A stretch of 64,000 nucleotides of DNA, from the NCBI RefSeq assembly GCF_001583695.1, contig NZ_LOBC01000018.1:1-64000 (forward strand). Direction: 5' to 3'. A model generated the notes under the pieces. The model saw nothing but the letters and a program-made list of their open reading frames with translations, ran no database searches and was not told where the DNA came from. Position numbers and translations under genes: made by a program. Shown piece after piece: positions 1-8,852 of the stretch. Numbering within the stretch: the first letter of the stretch is position 1; every line of letters starts with the position of its first letter. Source of the stretch: Bacillus wiedmannii (lineage in GTDB: Bacteria; Bacillota; Bacilli; Bacillales; Bacillaceae_G).

Positions 1-1
1 G

Positions 2-76
2 TGGTGACCCGTACGGGATTCGAACCCGTGTTACCGCCGTGAAAGGGCGGTGTCTTAACCACTTGACCAACGGGCC
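2..76 (-). tRNA. tRNA-Glu (anticodon UUC)
   Basis: Read on the minus strand this folds as a standard cloverleaf: acceptor GGCCCGT paired with ACGGGTC, T-loop GGTTCGAATCC, encoded CCA end and a TTC anticodon in CCTTTCACG. It is the third and last tRNA visible in a minus-strand cluster that probably continues past the left window edge. Confidence 0.95.
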
Positions 77-84
77 AGTATGTA

Positions 85-175
85 TGGCAGAGAAGAAGGG
101 ATTCGAACCCTCGCACCGCGTTAGCGATCTACTCCCTTAGCAGGGGAGCCCCTTGAGCCACTTGGGTACTTCTCT
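85..175 (-). tRNA. tRNA-Ser (anticodon GCU)
   Basis: Class II tRNA of 91 nt with the long variable arm expected of serine tRNAs. The acceptor stem is AGAGAAG/CTTCTCT, the T-loop is GGTTCGAATCC, CCA is encoded, and the anticodon GCT lies in CCTGCTAAG. It sits between tRNA-Asn and tRNA-Glu with very short spacers, so the three are cotranscribed. Confidence 0.95.
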
Positions 176-178
176 GTA

Positions 179-253
179 TGGCTCCGCAGGTAGGACTCGA
201 ACCTACGACCGATCGGTTAACAGCCGATAGCTCTACCACTGAGCTACTGCGGA
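179..253 (-). tRNA. tRNA-Asn (anticodon GUU)
   Basis: 75 nt cloverleaf on the minus strand: acceptor TCCGCAG/CTGCGGA, T-loop GGTTCGAGTCC, encoded CCA and anticodon GTT in CTGTTAACC. It is the first gene of the tRNA operon, starting about 12 nt after the predicted transcription start. Confidence 0.95.
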
Positions 254-271
254 ATAATAAAGACAATTTGT

Positions 272-300
272 ATCTTATAAAATTTCTTATCGTAAGTCAA
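272..300 (-). promoter_or_regulatory. Promoter of the tRNA operon
   Basis: On the minus strand TTGACT (295-300) and TAAGAT (272-277) are separated by exactly 17 nt, a good sigma-A promoter. Just upstream, a perfect 9-bp inverted repeat (caagatgtt 298-306, aacatcttg 314-322) touches the -35 box. It has no U tail, so it is not an obvious terminator. Confidence 0.75.
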
Positions 301-367
301 GATGTTTTTTCTCAACATCTTGTACAAACGTGACATGTTTATAATATACTGGATTGCGTTTTCACTG

Positions 368-832
368 TCAAGATGTTTTCTTTATCAGGTTCAGTTTCCC
401 TTTACACTTTCCGCAGACATATCTTTTTGTATTTATTTGACGTCTTCTTACATATTGAAGCAAACAGCCCATACATTCATACGTATAAACCTTTTTTTCC
501 TTCTCTTCATTAATTATTCGTTTACAGAAGCGTGGCGCATCAACTTCTTTCAACAATTCACGAAAATCTCTATCCCGGTGCTTATAGCCCCTTCCTGTAA
601 TATGTAAGTGATAATGACAAAGCTCATGTTTAATGATTCCGACTAACTCTTCTTTCCCATACATTTCGTAATATCGATAATTCAGTTCAATATTGTGTGT
701 ATTCAATAGATAACGTCCACCAGTTGTACGCAACCTACTATTGAACATAGCTCTATGTAAAAATGGCGTTCCGAAGTATTGTAGTGATACTTCTTCCACC
801 AGACGCTGTATTTCTTGCTCATCCACTCTCAT
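368..832 (-). CDS. ydcK: SprT-like zinc metalloprotease-fold protein (YdcK)
   Basis: 154 residues. The HExxH zinc motif is visible as HELCHYH near residues 69-75, and a C-terminal zinc ribbon is formed by CMGC (about 115) and CGKC (about 139). This is the layout of the SprT/YdcK family, related to the Spartan protease domain. The cellular role in Bacillus is not established. The start is the ATG at 832 behind a purine-rich AGGAGG-type site. The neighbours cmpA and tex match the ydcK-cmpA-ydcI order of B. subtilis, which supports orthology. Confidence 0.88.
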   Translation of the reverse strand: MRVDEQEIQRLVEEVSLQYFGTPFLHRAMFNSRLRTTGGRYLLNTHNIELNYRYYEMYGKEELVGIIKHELCHYHLHITGRGYKHRDRDFRELLKEVDAPRFCKRIINEEKEKKVYTYECMGCLLQYVRRRQINTKRYVCGKCKGKLNLIKKTS

Positions 833-1021
833 TCCTCCTAAACTAAAAAATATTTTTACACTTTTCTCCTCCCTTATACATATATTAAATAGTACATATA
901 CCCATCCTCATTCAAGAAGCGTGGTTTCTAAAAATATAGCATGAATAGAAATCCACTCACCAACCTCTCATCAATAGTACCTTACATTTTTGAGAGTAGG
1001 ATTAAACAAGGAGGGATTCCT

Positions 1022-1138
1022 ATGCCTACGTGGCTAAAAAAACAAATGCAACGCGCATATTTTGAAAAAAACCGGTATCAAATTAAATTACTAAATGAAT
1101 GCTGGTTTTATTATAGCAAAATACATCAAAGCTCATAA
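1022..1138 (+). CDS. cmpA: Cortex morphogenetic protein CmpA
   Basis: 38-residue basic protein beginning MPTWLKKQMQRAYFEKNRYQ and rich in aromatic residues. I recognise it as CmpA, the small sporulation protein that works as an adaptor in ClpXP-dependent quality control of spore envelope assembly (removal of SpoIVA when assembly fails) in B. subtilis. The start at 1022 is set by AAGGAGGG about 8 nt upstream. A longer in-frame reading from 941 lacks a ribosome site. The gene lies convergent to tex and divergent from ydcK, as in B. subtilis. Confidence 0.9.
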   Translation: MPTWLKKQMQRAYFEKNRYQIKLLNECWFYYSKIHQSS

Positions 1139-1160
1139 TCCATTACACGTTTTATCCCAT

Positions 1161-1187
1161 AAAAAAAAGAGCAGTTTCATCTGCTCT
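1161..1187 (-). terminator. Rho-independent terminator of tex
   Basis: Perfect 7-bp stem agagcag/ctgctct (1168-1174, 1181-1187) with a 6-nt loop. On the minus strand it is followed by eight U residues. It lies between the convergent 3' ends of cmpA and tex. Confidence 0.85.
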
Positions 1188-1196
1188 CTTCTCTTA

Positions 1197-3365
1197 CTAT
1201 TCAATCGGCAACATGGATAGTGCAACGCGACCTTTTTTCGTATCAATATCATCTACCCATACCTTGACGATTTGTCCGACAGATACAATATCTAACGGAT
1301 GCTTCACATACTGTTTGCTTAGTTTAGAAATATGTACTAAACCATCTTGTTTTACACCTACATCAACAAAAGCACCAAAATCAACAACGTTACGAACCGT
1401 TCCTTCCAGTTCCATACCACGTTTTAAATCTTCTAATTTCAAAATCCCTTTTTTCAGAAGCGGTTTAGGCAACTCATCCCTCATGTCTCGCTCTGGACTA
1501 ATGAGCGCATCTATAATATCAACTAATGTTGGCTCCCCAACTCCCGTTTCTTGTGATAACTTAGAAATCTCCACTTCTTCTAAGCTCTTTTGTAATTGCA
1601 ATTGCCCTACGTCATCTTTTGATAACCCTAGACTCTTCAATAACAACTCAACATTTTTATATTGTTCTGGATGAATACCCGTTCGATCTAACGGATTTGC
1701 CCCTTCTAATATACGTAAGAAACCTATGCATTGTTCATATGTCTTCGCACCTAGACGCGGTATTTTCTTTAAGTCTGTTCGTTTTGTAAATTTCCCTTCT
1801 TCTTCACGCTTTGCCACAATATTTTTCGCAACAGTTTTCGATAAACCCGAAACATATTGCAATAACGCAACTGAAGCTGTATTTACATTCACACCGACTT
1901 GGTTAACTGCCGTCTCTACTACAAATGTTAATGATTCATTCAACCTCTTTTGAGATACATCATGTTGGTATTGTCCAACCCCAACTGATTTAGGATCAAT
2001 CTTCACAAGTTCAGCAAGTGGATCTTGCAGACGTCTCCCAATAGAAACAGCACTTCTTTCTTCAACCTGTAAATTCGGAAATTCCTCACGAGCTAAATCG
2101 GAGGCCGAATACACACTCGCACCAGCTTCGTTCACAATAATATAGAAGACTTCTTGTTTCACATTTTGTAATACATCAACTATAAATTCTTCCGATTCTC
2201 TAGAAGCTGTACCATTCCCAATCGCAATCATTTCAACTTGATATTTATCTATAATAGAAAGAACTTTCGTTTTTGCATCTTCATATTTACGAACAGGTGG
2301 ATGCGGATAAATAACATCAATATATAGAACCTTCCCCGTATCATCTACAACAGCTAATTTACACCCCGTTCTATATGCAGGATCTAAAGCTAACACAACC
2401 TTTCCTTTCATTGGAGGTTGTAATAACAAATTACGTAAGTTCTCAGAGAAAATATGTATCGCTTGTTCCTCAGCTGTTTCTGTTAATTCTTTTCGAATCT
2501 CTCTTTCAATGGAGGATTGAATTAATCGTTTATAACCATCCTCAATTGCTAACTTTACATAATGTGCACTTTTAGAATCGTTATCACGAATTACTCTCTT
2601 ATATAAGAAAGTTACTATCTCATCTACTGGTGGAACAACAGAAACTCTCAATATATCTTCTTTCTCACCGCGATTCATCGCTAATACACGATGCGGTACT
2701 ACTTTCTGCAACGGTTCTTCATAACTGTAATACATTTCATATATATTCTTTTCATCTTTCTCTTCATCTTTTACGGACGAAGACATAACACCTTTTCTAA
2801 AAGTAACATTCCGAATCCAACTACGATAAGCTGCTTCATCTGAAACGATTTCTGCAATAATGTCTTGGGCACCTTGTAATGCTTCTTCTGCAGATTGCAC
2901 TTCTTTCTCTGCGTTAATAAACTCCACTGCCTTCTGATTTGGATCTTCTTTCTTATATAACAATAACCATTCAGCTAACGGCTCTAGTCCTTTTTCTTTT
3001 GCAATCGTTGCTTTCGTTCTTCTTTTCTCTTTATATGGACGATATAAATCTTCTACTTCTTGCAACTTTACAGCTTTAACAATTTGCTGACGTAACTCTC
3101 CTGTCAGTTTCCCCTTCTCATCAATAAGACGAAGAACCTCTTCTTTCCTATCTTCAAGCTGCATCATATATTGCCATCTCTCTAAAATTGTACGAATTTG
3201 CACTTCATCTAAAGAACCTGTCCATTCTTTTCGGTAACGAGCAATAAATGGAACTGTGTTACCTTCTTCTGTTAATTGAATAACATGACGAACTTGCTTT
3301 TCGGTAAAGCCTAATTCCTTCACTAACATTTTCATTAACGCTTGTCGATTATCTACCATTTCCAT
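1197..3365 (-). CDS. tex: Tex-family RNA-binding transcription accessory protein (YdcI)
   Basis: About 722 residues, the usual length for Tex. The order is a helical N-terminal domain, a YqgF/RNase H-like domain (around ALDPAYRTGCKLAVVDDTG), helix-hairpin-helix motifs (around VNTASVALLQYVSGLS and RLGAKTYEQCIGFL), and a C-terminal S1 domain (GTVRNVVDFGAFVDVGVKQD). Tex proteins bind nucleic acid and affect transcription and stress tolerance; the mechanism in Bacillus is unclear. I chose ATG 3365. TTG 3371 sits 6 nt after AGGAGG and would add two residues, so it is a real alternative. A terminator separates it from the upstream ndoA. Confidence 0.93.
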   Translation of the reverse strand: MEMVDNRQALMKMLVKELGFTEKQVRHVIQLTEEGNTVPFIARYRKEWTGSLDEVQIRTILERWQYMMQLEDRKEEVLRLIDEKGKLTGELRQQIVKAVKLQEVEDLYRPYKEKRRTKATIAKEKGLEPLAEWLLLYKKEDPNQKAVEFINAEKEVQSAEEALQGAQDIIAEIVSDEAAYRSWIRNVTFRKGVMSSSVKDEEKDEKNIYEMYYSYEEPLQKVVPHRVLAMNRGEKEDILRVSVVPPVDEIVTFLYKRVIRDNDSKSAHYVKLAIEDGYKRLIQSSIEREIRKELTETAEEQAIHIFSENLRNLLLQPPMKGKVVLALDPAYRTGCKLAVVDDTGKVLYIDVIYPHPPVRKYEDAKTKVLSIIDKYQVEMIAIGNGTASRESEEFIVDVLQNVKQEVFYIIVNEAGASVYSASDLAREEFPNLQVEERSAVSIGRRLQDPLAELVKIDPKSVGVGQYQHDVSQKRLNESLTFVVETAVNQVGVNVNTASVALLQYVSGLSKTVAKNIVAKREEEGKFTKRTDLKKIPRLGAKTYEQCIGFLRILEGANPLDRTGIHPEQYKNVELLLKSLGLSKDDVGQLQLQKSLEEVEISKLSQETGVGEPTLVDIIDALISPERDMRDELPKPLLKKGILKLEDLKRGMELEGTVRNVVDFGAFVDVGVKQDGLVHISKLSKQYVKHPLDIVSVGQIVKVWVDDIDTKKGRVALSMLPIE

Positions 3366-3390
3366 ATACAACCGTAACCTCCTCTATAAT

Positions 3391-3422
3391 AAAAAAAAGT
3401 TGCCCTGTAAAGAGAGCAACTT
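3391..3422 (-). terminator. Terminator after ndoA
   Basis: Stem aagttgc/gcaactt (3397-3403, 3416-3422). On the minus strand it is followed by a run of eight U. It closes the alr-ndoAI-ndoA transcription unit just before tex. Confidence 0.85.
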
Positions 3423-3433
3423 AAACTGCCGAT

Positions 3434-3784
3434 TTAAAAATCTATTAGTCCTAAACTAATTTGTAGCGCTTCATCTACACGAATCATCATCACTTCATCT
3501 AAGTGAGTGATTTTGTCCGTTAAGCGCTGCTTATCGATTGTTCGAATCTGCTCAAGTAAAATAACAGAATCTCTCTCAAAACCGTACTTTTTCGCATCAA
3601 TTTCCACATGAGTGGGTAATTTAGCTTTTTGAATCTGTGCAGTAATAGCCGCTACAATCACCGTTGGACTAAAACGATTTCCGATGTCATTTTGAATGAC
3701 AAGAACCGGACGAACGCCTCCTTGCTCAGAACCAACAACTGGGGAAAGGTCTGCAAAATACACGTCGCCGCGTTTTACAATCAA
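3434..3784 (-). CDS. ndoA: mRNA interferase EndoA (MazF/PemK toxin)
   Basis: 116 residues, full length for the family. It opens with [20 protein letters not shown], with the conserved RGDVY and the RPVLVIQND strand typical of MazF/PemK endoribonucleases. EndoA of B. subtilis cuts mRNA at UACAU-type sites and is neutralised by EndoAI. The start is 4 nt after the stop of the antitoxin gene, as expected for a translationally coupled module. Confidence 0.95.
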
Positions 3785-3788
3785 AATA

Positions 3789-4076
3789 TTACCCCCCGCT
3801 AACTAAGCGTTCTACTGTATGAGCTGCTTCATACTCTGCTAAGAAAGCTTCCGATGCAATACCAAGATTAATTTTTCCCATTTCAATGTACCCACGTCGC
3901 ATTGATTCATGTTGGTAGCGTTTCTTCGTCTTATGTTGACGCAATAACAGTTGTGTTGCCTGGCAAATTAGTTCATGGCGATTCTTATTCTCTTGTTTTC
4001 CAATTCCGTCCAATTCCGTTACCATTTGCTTTGGCAACCGAACCACGATTTCAGTAGTTACACTTGATTCGGACAC
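3789..4076 (-). CDS. ndoAI: Antitoxin EndoAI (ribbon-helix-helix)
   Basis: 95 residues. The N-terminal [17 protein letters not shown] is the beta strand and first helix of a MetJ/Arc/CopG-type DNA-binding fold; the C-terminal part would bind EndoA. Translation starts at GTG 4076, 8 nt after GGAGGTG. The gene lies between alr and ndoA, the conserved order in Bacillus, where the pair is often cotranscribed with alr. Confidence 0.92.
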   Translation of the reverse strand: MSESSVTTEIVVRLPKQMVTELDGIGKQENKNRHELICQATQLLLRQHKTKKRYQHESMRRGYIEMGKINLGIASEAFLAEYEAAHTVERLVSGG

Positions 4077-4385
4077 AAAAATACACCTCCACCGTCAACT
4101 ACACACCCAAATATATATATGACACCTATTGTAATAATACCATTGTATGGAGCCTGTTGCAAAGACTTCCTTATTCCTTGCTTATGTTTTCCAATTCACA
4201 AACAAAAAATTCATATTCTTTTATTTTTATCTTATTACAAACAAAAAACGAAAGAGTTTCCCCGCAAAATTCACGTTAAATTATGTTAAAAGTAATGATA
4301 AGTAAAAAGCTTCTCATCAAAAATGAGCTTATTTTTAACCAATGAACAGTCCTCTCAAATGACAAGAAGCAAACCATACTACCTT
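4077..4385. other. Intergenic region between ndoAI and alr
   Basis: 309 bp without a gene. It contains an imperfect hairpin (ctcat 4313-4317, atgag 4323-4327, flanked by aag/ctt) with T residues on both sides. This could terminate alr transcripts weakly or act as a bidirectional stop. No convincing promoter for ndoAI was identified by eye. Confidence 0.4.
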
Positions 4386-5555
4386 CTATATATTGTTCAA
4401 ATAATTGATTACTTCTACAACCTTGCCGTGCCGTATGAATATTCTCGGCACTCGGAAGCTTATCGTTGCAATAATTTCATAATTAATAGTCCCAGAATAT
4501 TCAGCAACCTCAGTAGCACTAATATACTCATCACCTTGTTTTCCAATGAGTGTAACTTTCGTACCAAGCGGCACTTCACAAGGAAGGTGTATCATGAATT
4601 GATCCATTGTTACTCGACCTACAATCGGTACCCTTTTACCATTTATAAGCACTTCGAACCCTTGTAATCTTCTAAGCCATCCATCTGCATATCCAATCGC
4701 AACAGTTGCAATCCATTCTTCCGTTTTCGTTCGGTAAGTGACGTTATAACTAATCCCATCCCCTTTAATCACCTGTTTAATATGAGCAACTTTCGTATGC
4801 AGTGATAGCGCTGGTTCTAATTTAAACGGTAAAAAAGGGCGTATTTCTACAGACGGGGATAACCCATACATCGCAATGCCAATTCGTACTGCATTAAATG
4901 TAATCCCTTGAAAACGTAGCGTTGCAGCACTATTAGCTGTATGGACAAACTTAGGATCCACTCCGAACTCTTTCAACCAACTTAACTGCTGCAAAAATGT
5001 GTTATATTGCTTATCAAAGTAAGAAGTCTCCACCTCATCCGCTGTTGCAAAATGTGTATAAACTCCTTCTAATTCTAAAAATGGCGCACCTTCTAAACTC
5101 TTTAAAAATCCTTTTAATTCTTTTCGTTCGCGTATTCCAATTCTCCCCATACCACTATCGAAATTAATATGGTATTTCATTGTAGATGAACCATCCCAAA
5201 GTTTGATCGCTTCATCCACCCATTCTTTTTGAAAAACAGTTAACGCTACATCATTTTCAGCAGCTACATTGACATCACGAGGCGGGGAAGGACCTAACAC
5301 TAAAATCGGCACAGTAATACCAGCCCTTCGAAGCACTAGAGCTTCATCTAAAAAGGCAACCGCTAACCTTGTCGCCCCTGCTTCTAATGCCGTTTTAGCT
5401 ACCGGTACATAATCGTGTCCATATGCATTCGCCTTAACTACAGCAAAAATCTCTACATCACTTGGAATGAAATCTTTAATGTGTGTAATATTGTTATAGA
5501 TCGCATCTAAATCCACTTCCACCCAAGTGTCACGGTAAAATGGTGCTTCTTCCAT
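4386..5555 (-). CDS. alr: Alanine racemase
   Basis: 389 residues, normal length. The PLP lysine lies in VVKANAYGHD near residue 41. The second catalytic region is GISYNVTYRT, with GYADGW downstream. The enzyme converts L-Ala to D-Ala for peptidoglycan, and in Bacillus it also has a link to spore germination control. ATG 5555 follows AAGGAAG. It is upstream of ndoAI-ndoA and downstream of the ydcC lipoprotein, which has its own terminator. Confidence 0.97.
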   Translation of the reverse strand: MEEAPFYRDTWVEVDLDAIYNNITHIKDFIPSDVEIFAVVKANAYGHDYVPVAKTALEAGATRLAVAFLDEALVLRRAGITVPILVLGPSPPRDVNVAAENDVALTVFQKEWVDEAIKLWDGSSTMKYHINFDSGMGRIGIRERKELKGFLKSLEGAPFLELEGVYTHFATADEVETSYFDKQYNTFLQQLSWLKEFGVDPKFVHTANSAATLRFQGITFNAVRIGIAMYGLSPSVEIRPFLPFKLEPALSLHTKVAHIKQVIKGDGISYNVTYRTKTEEWIATVAIGYADGWLRRLQGFEVLINGKRVPIVGRVTMDQFMIHLPCEVPLGTKVTLIGKQGDEYISATEVAEYSGTINYEIIATISFRVPRIFIRHGKVVEVINYLNNI

Positions 5556-5632
5556 AAATACACTTCCTTATACACGATATGCGAAGCTTATTCTTTTATA
5601 TGCTTCTTTTATGAAATCCACCCTTCAAACTA

Positions 5633-5666
5633 AGAAAAGACGTGGTGCACATATATCACCACGTCT
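5633..5666 (-). terminator. Terminator after the YdcC-like gene
   Basis: Perfect 10-bp stem agacgtggtg/caccacgtct (5638-5647, 5657-5666), followed on the minus strand by TTTTC. It separates ydcC from alr. Confidence 0.85.
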
Positions 5667-5673
5667 AAGAAGT

Positions 5674-6687
5674 TTACTTCACTTGCTTCTCTGTAACTGA
5701 ACGAGCAACCATTAATAGCTCCTTCGGCTCTAAACCTTTAGACACGAGCATATATTCTACTCCGTTATGCGACCACGTTAAAGAATCTTTCGTCAATGCC
5801 CCAATTGTAAAGCCAAGATCAACCAATTCTCCGCTCACACTTATCGCTGACGAAGCCTCTGCAACTTTTGCCTTTTCTTGTATCAAAGTAAAGGATTTCT
5901 TACTTCCAGTGTATGTGAGTATCGCACGCTTGCCACTGTCTGTCTTCAACTCTTTTTCATCTTTCAAAACCATACCTTGCGGCGTATCACGCGGATACAA
6001 AATAGCAAATGGTTTGTCTTCTTTCGCTGTTGTTTGAACATCTACTTGCGCTCTAGACATATTTTGTTTCGTATCAAATGCACCTTTATCAAATTTCGCA
6101 TCAAATTTCACTTTTGAGAAATCTACTTTCACAAGAACATTTTGATCATTATCCATTAACTTCACCGAAACTGGTGTTAAATCACTTTTCTTCAATGTAA
6201 TCTCTTGTTTCGGCAACATGTTTTGATGTTGATAGTTTGTTTTTGTTTTAAAAATATAATACTTATCTGTTTTTTCAAAAGTAAGGTTTTTCTTATCCTG
6301 CAAAATATCTCTCACAAGGGATTCATATAAATAAGCCTGGCTACTATTTTGCGGCCAATCACTTTGGAAACGGAAACTCTTATTAAGTGCTGGCGTTAAT
6401 ACAAATACCCCTTCTTCATTTCTTAAAATAATTTGGCTTTGATCTTTTTTCGCATTCTGCAAATTCACACGATAAAAAGAAGGTTCCTTATGCCATATTT
6501 CTACCTTGTACTCCTGAGGCTCATTCCCTGTTTTAATAGATAATTTTGCTTCAGCTTGATAACTTTTCATCCCTTTTACTTTCGCCTCTAAATCTCTCAC
6601 AACATCATCTTGTTTCTTTTCCATACAACCCGCCAACACAAAAACGGTTAATAAACCGACAAGAACTAAAAACAGACGCCTTTTCAT
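5674..6687 (-). CDS. ydcC: LolA-like outer-leaflet lipoprotein (YdcC)
   Basis: 337 residues from ATG 6687, which is preceded by AAAGGGG; a longer reading from 6762 adds an unsupported N-terminus. The N-terminus MKRRLFLVLVGLLTVFVLAG runs straight into a lipobox cysteine, so this is a membrane-anchored lipoprotein. The body is beta-rich with the repeated strand pattern of the LolA/LppX-like fold (YKVEIWHKEPSFYRVNL, later KEITLKKSDLTPV-type strands). B. subtilis ydcC lies at the same place next to acpS and alr and is expressed in sporulation; the function is not known. Confidence 0.85.
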   Translation of the reverse strand: MKRRLFLVLVGLLTVFVLAGCMEKKQDDVVRDLEAKVKGMKSYQAEAKLSIKTGNEPQEYKVEIWHKEPSFYRVNLQNAKKDQSQIILRNEEGVFVLTPALNKSFRFQSDWPQNSSQAYLYESLVRDILQDKKNLTFEKTDKYYIFKTKTNYQHQNMLPKQEITLKKSDLTPVSVKLMDNDQNVLVKVDFSKVKFDAKFDKGAFDTKQNMSRAQVDVQTTAKEDKPFAILYPRDTPQGMVLKDEKELKTDSGKRAILTYTGSKKSFTLIQEKAKVAEASSAISVSGELVDLGFTIGALTKDSLTWSHNGVEYMLVSKGLEPKELLMVARSVTEKQVK

Positions 6688-6780
6688 CACTTCAGCCCCT
6701 TTGCCCCTATAAATGAATGGAAGATGTACCTTCCTTATCGCTACATCAAATATATGAGACAAAGATATAAAATATGCAGA

Positions 6781-7140
6781 CTAGCGTGACGAGCTTTCTA
6801 AAACAACTTGAGCAACAGCAAATTCCTTACTATGACTAATTGATAAATGAACAATATGCTCTGTACTTGTAACGAGAACCGGCTTACCTCTATCATCATT
6901 CCTTACTTCAATATCTAAAAAACTTACTTCTTTTCCAATACCAGTTCCTACCGCTTTTGAATACGCCTCTTTCGCTGCAAATCTTCCAGCTACAAACTCT
7001 GTAAGGCGACTTCCCTTCAGCTCCTTAGCAACATTACGTTCACTTTCAGTTAAAATACGCTCCATAAATTTAAGTTTTCCATCTAGCATTTTTTCAATTC
7101 GATTCAATTCAATAATATCGATTCCAATCCCTACAATCAT
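6781..7140 (-). CDS. acpS: Holo-[acyl-carrier-protein] synthase
   Basis: 119 residues. The N-terminal GIGIDIIELNRIEKML supplies the metal-binding Asp, and GRFAAKEAYSKAVGTGIG supplies the Glu/Lys pair of the AcpS family. The enzyme moves 4'-phosphopantetheine from CoA to apo-ACP. ATG 7140 follows GAAGGGG. It is head to head with the rhomboid gene and leads into ydcC and alr, the conserved Bacillus order. Confidence 0.96.
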   Translation of the reverse strand: MIVGIGIDIIELNRIEKMLDGKLKFMERILTESERNVAKELKGSRLTEFVAGRFAAKEAYSKAVGTGIGKEVSFLDIEVRNDDRGKPVLVTSTEHIVHLSISHSKEFAVAQVVLESSSR

Positions 7141-7232
7141 TTCAAAATCCCCTTCTTCTATTTAGCTTTCTTTTTTCATATTGTAAGAATAACAGAGAAT
7201 CTTTCTGATGCAAAAGGAGTGATACTCACAAC

Positions 7233-7805
7233 ATGCTAATACCTTCTGCCCGCATTTCCTTACAACCAATCGTCATCACTTTACTTCTCATACAATTAGT
7301 CACGATTATGTTAGGCGACTTTCTTCTCTTTCCCATGGCATCCTACAATGAATATATCGCTAAAGGAGAATGGTGGCGTCTCATAACTTCCTTACTTGTA
7401 CATGTAGACTTACAACATTTCCTTTCTAATAGTATTTGTTTATTTGTGCTTGGCTCTTCTATTGAAAAACAACTAGGGCACTTTTCTTTCATCATTATTT
7501 TTTTCCTTTCTGGAATTCTTGGAAATATTTCTTCTTATCTCATTATGCCTCTTGAATATATTCATGCCGGGGCATCTGGTGGTATTTTCGGATTGCTAGG
7601 TGCACAATTATTTCTATTGTATAGTCGATATCGTTCTTCCAATCCAAGAGACATTGCTATTTTTTCAATCATAATATGTATATTACTACTATTCACTTTC
7701 TTTAATCCCTCCGCTAACCCTATAAGCCATTTAACAGGATTGATTATTGGTGGTATTTGCACTCCTTTATTAACAAAAAAATTCGATGGTGCAGAGCTTA
7801 TTTAA
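7233..7805 (+). CDS. Rhomboid-family intramembrane serine protease
   Basis: 190 residues, six predicted membrane segments. The catalytic serine is in GASGGIFGLLGAQ and the histidine in NPISHLTGLIIGG; WWRLITSLLVH and HVDLQHFLSNSICLF are the family's conserved first-helix and loop motifs. It probably cleaves membrane substrates that cannot be named from sequence. B. subtilis has a rhomboid gene (ydcA) at the same position beside acpS. ATG 7233 follows AAGGAGTG. Its 3' end overlaps the 3' end of uvsE by 8 nt. Confidence 0.9.
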   Translation: MLIPSARISLQPIVITLLLIQLVTIMLGDFLLFPMASYNEYIAKGEWWRLITSLLVHVDLQHFLSNSICLFVLGSSIEKQLGHFSFIIIFFLSGILGNISSYLIMPLEYIHAGASGGIFGLLGAQLFLLYSRYRSSNPRDIAIFSIIICILLLFTFFNPSANPISHLTGLIIGGICTPLLTKKFDGAELI

Positions 7806-8760
7806 TATAAAAGCTCGCACCATCGACAATTTCTACATCTGTTTGTTTACTTAAATCTCTCATGAGTTGAAATAAAGACTCATCCTTCTTCTTGGCCTCA
7901 ATCATACAATCAATTTGCGAAACACTTCCCTTTATCTTTTTTAAAAAAGATAAAAAAGTATCTACATCAATAAAGTCCGCATGCGCTCTCGGGTCTTTTC
8001 CCTCTCTAGGACTAGAAATATGCATTTTCACTGGTAACAAAGACGATCCCCACGTATGTACAACACGCGCCCAATCTTCATGCCAATCTTCTCGATCATT
8101 ATTCATCATATGGTGATGCAAATCAAACACGACTGGAATATCTAATTTTTCACCTAAATACAATGTTTCTTCTAAAGAAAAGGTCGTATCATCATTTTCT
8201 AATATGACCATCTCTTGGATACTTCTTGGAACACTTGACCAATTTTCTATAAAGCGTTCTAATGCGAGTTCCTTATCTTTATAACCTCCACCCACATGTA
8301 ATACGCATCGTTGCTTATGTTCAATCCCCATACCTTTTAATAATTTTTTATGCATCTGCAATGTCTTTACAGATTGTTTAAAAATATTCTCTTCAGGTGA
8401 ATTCAGCACAACGAAATGATCTGGATGAAAATCAATACGCATATTCATTCGAATAGCGTAATCACCTAGTACTTTTAAATTTTCTTTTAAGGGACGAATA
8501 TAGTTCCACTCTAACAACTCCTCATGATTCGCTAAAGGAACAAGCTTGGAACTAAGCCGAAAGAAAGATATATCATGCCCTTTATTATGCTTTAATAACC
8601 GTAAACAATTTTCTAAATTCGAATTAGCAATTCTTTCGAGTTTACGAATTGCAGCCTCTCGATCACCAATTCGTTGAAACTGCGCATATGTCATCGTTTG
8701 AGATGGAGATGCATTCTTTAAATGTACACTCATCGCAACATATCCAAGTCTTACAAGCAT
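7798..8760 (-). CDS. uvsE: UV DNA damage endonuclease UvsE
   Basis: 320 residues from ATG 8760 with GAGGTG upstream; the reading from 8841 runs through the cshA terminator and is not credible. The protein begins MLVRLGYVAMSVH and carries the metal-binding pattern of the TIM-barrel UVDE family (NMRIDFHPDHF, VVFDLHHHMMN, VKMHISSPREG, HADFIDV). It nicks 5' of UV photoproducts, an alternative to nucleotide excision repair that is present in spore formers. Confidence 0.92.
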   Translation of the reverse strand: MLVRLGYVAMSVHLKNASPSQTMTYAQFQRIGDREAAIRKLERIANSNLENCLRLLKHNKGHDISFFRLSSKLVPLANHEELLEWNYIRPLKENLKVLGDYAIRMNMRIDFHPDHFVVLNSPEENIFKQSVKTLQMHKKLLKGMGIEHKQRCVLHVGGGYKDKELALERFIENWSSVPRSIQEMVILENDDTTFSLEETLYLGEKLDIPVVFDLHHHMMNNDREDWHEDWARVVHTWGSSLLPVKMHISSPREGKDPRAHADFIDVDTFLSFLKKIKGSVSQIDCMIEAKKKDESLFQLMRDLSKQTDVEIVDGASFYIK

Positions 8761-8813
8761 GTAGCACCTCTTTTCTACACAAGTTATTATGTAGTATGTA
8801 CAATTACAGAAAT

Positions 8814-8850
8814 AAAAAAAGAGAATGCCAGCAAAGGGCATTCTCTTTTT
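8814..8850 (-). terminator. Terminator of cshA
   Basis: Stem gagaatgcc/ggcattctc (8821-8829, 8837-8845) flanked by A-run and T-run, so it is bidirectional in form. It lies directly after the cshA stop codon and upstream of uvsE. Confidence 0.88.
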
Positions 8851-8852
8851 TA

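Noticed and set aside
3434-4076. EndoA/EndoAI as a mobile toxin-antitoxin module
   Set aside because: The alr-ndoAI-ndoA order is a conserved chromosomal feature of Bacillus, so it is not a sign of recent transfer.
4323-4667. Plus-strand ORF of 114 codons opposite alr
   Set aside because: Shadow of the alr coding strand, with no ribosome site and no recognisable protein.
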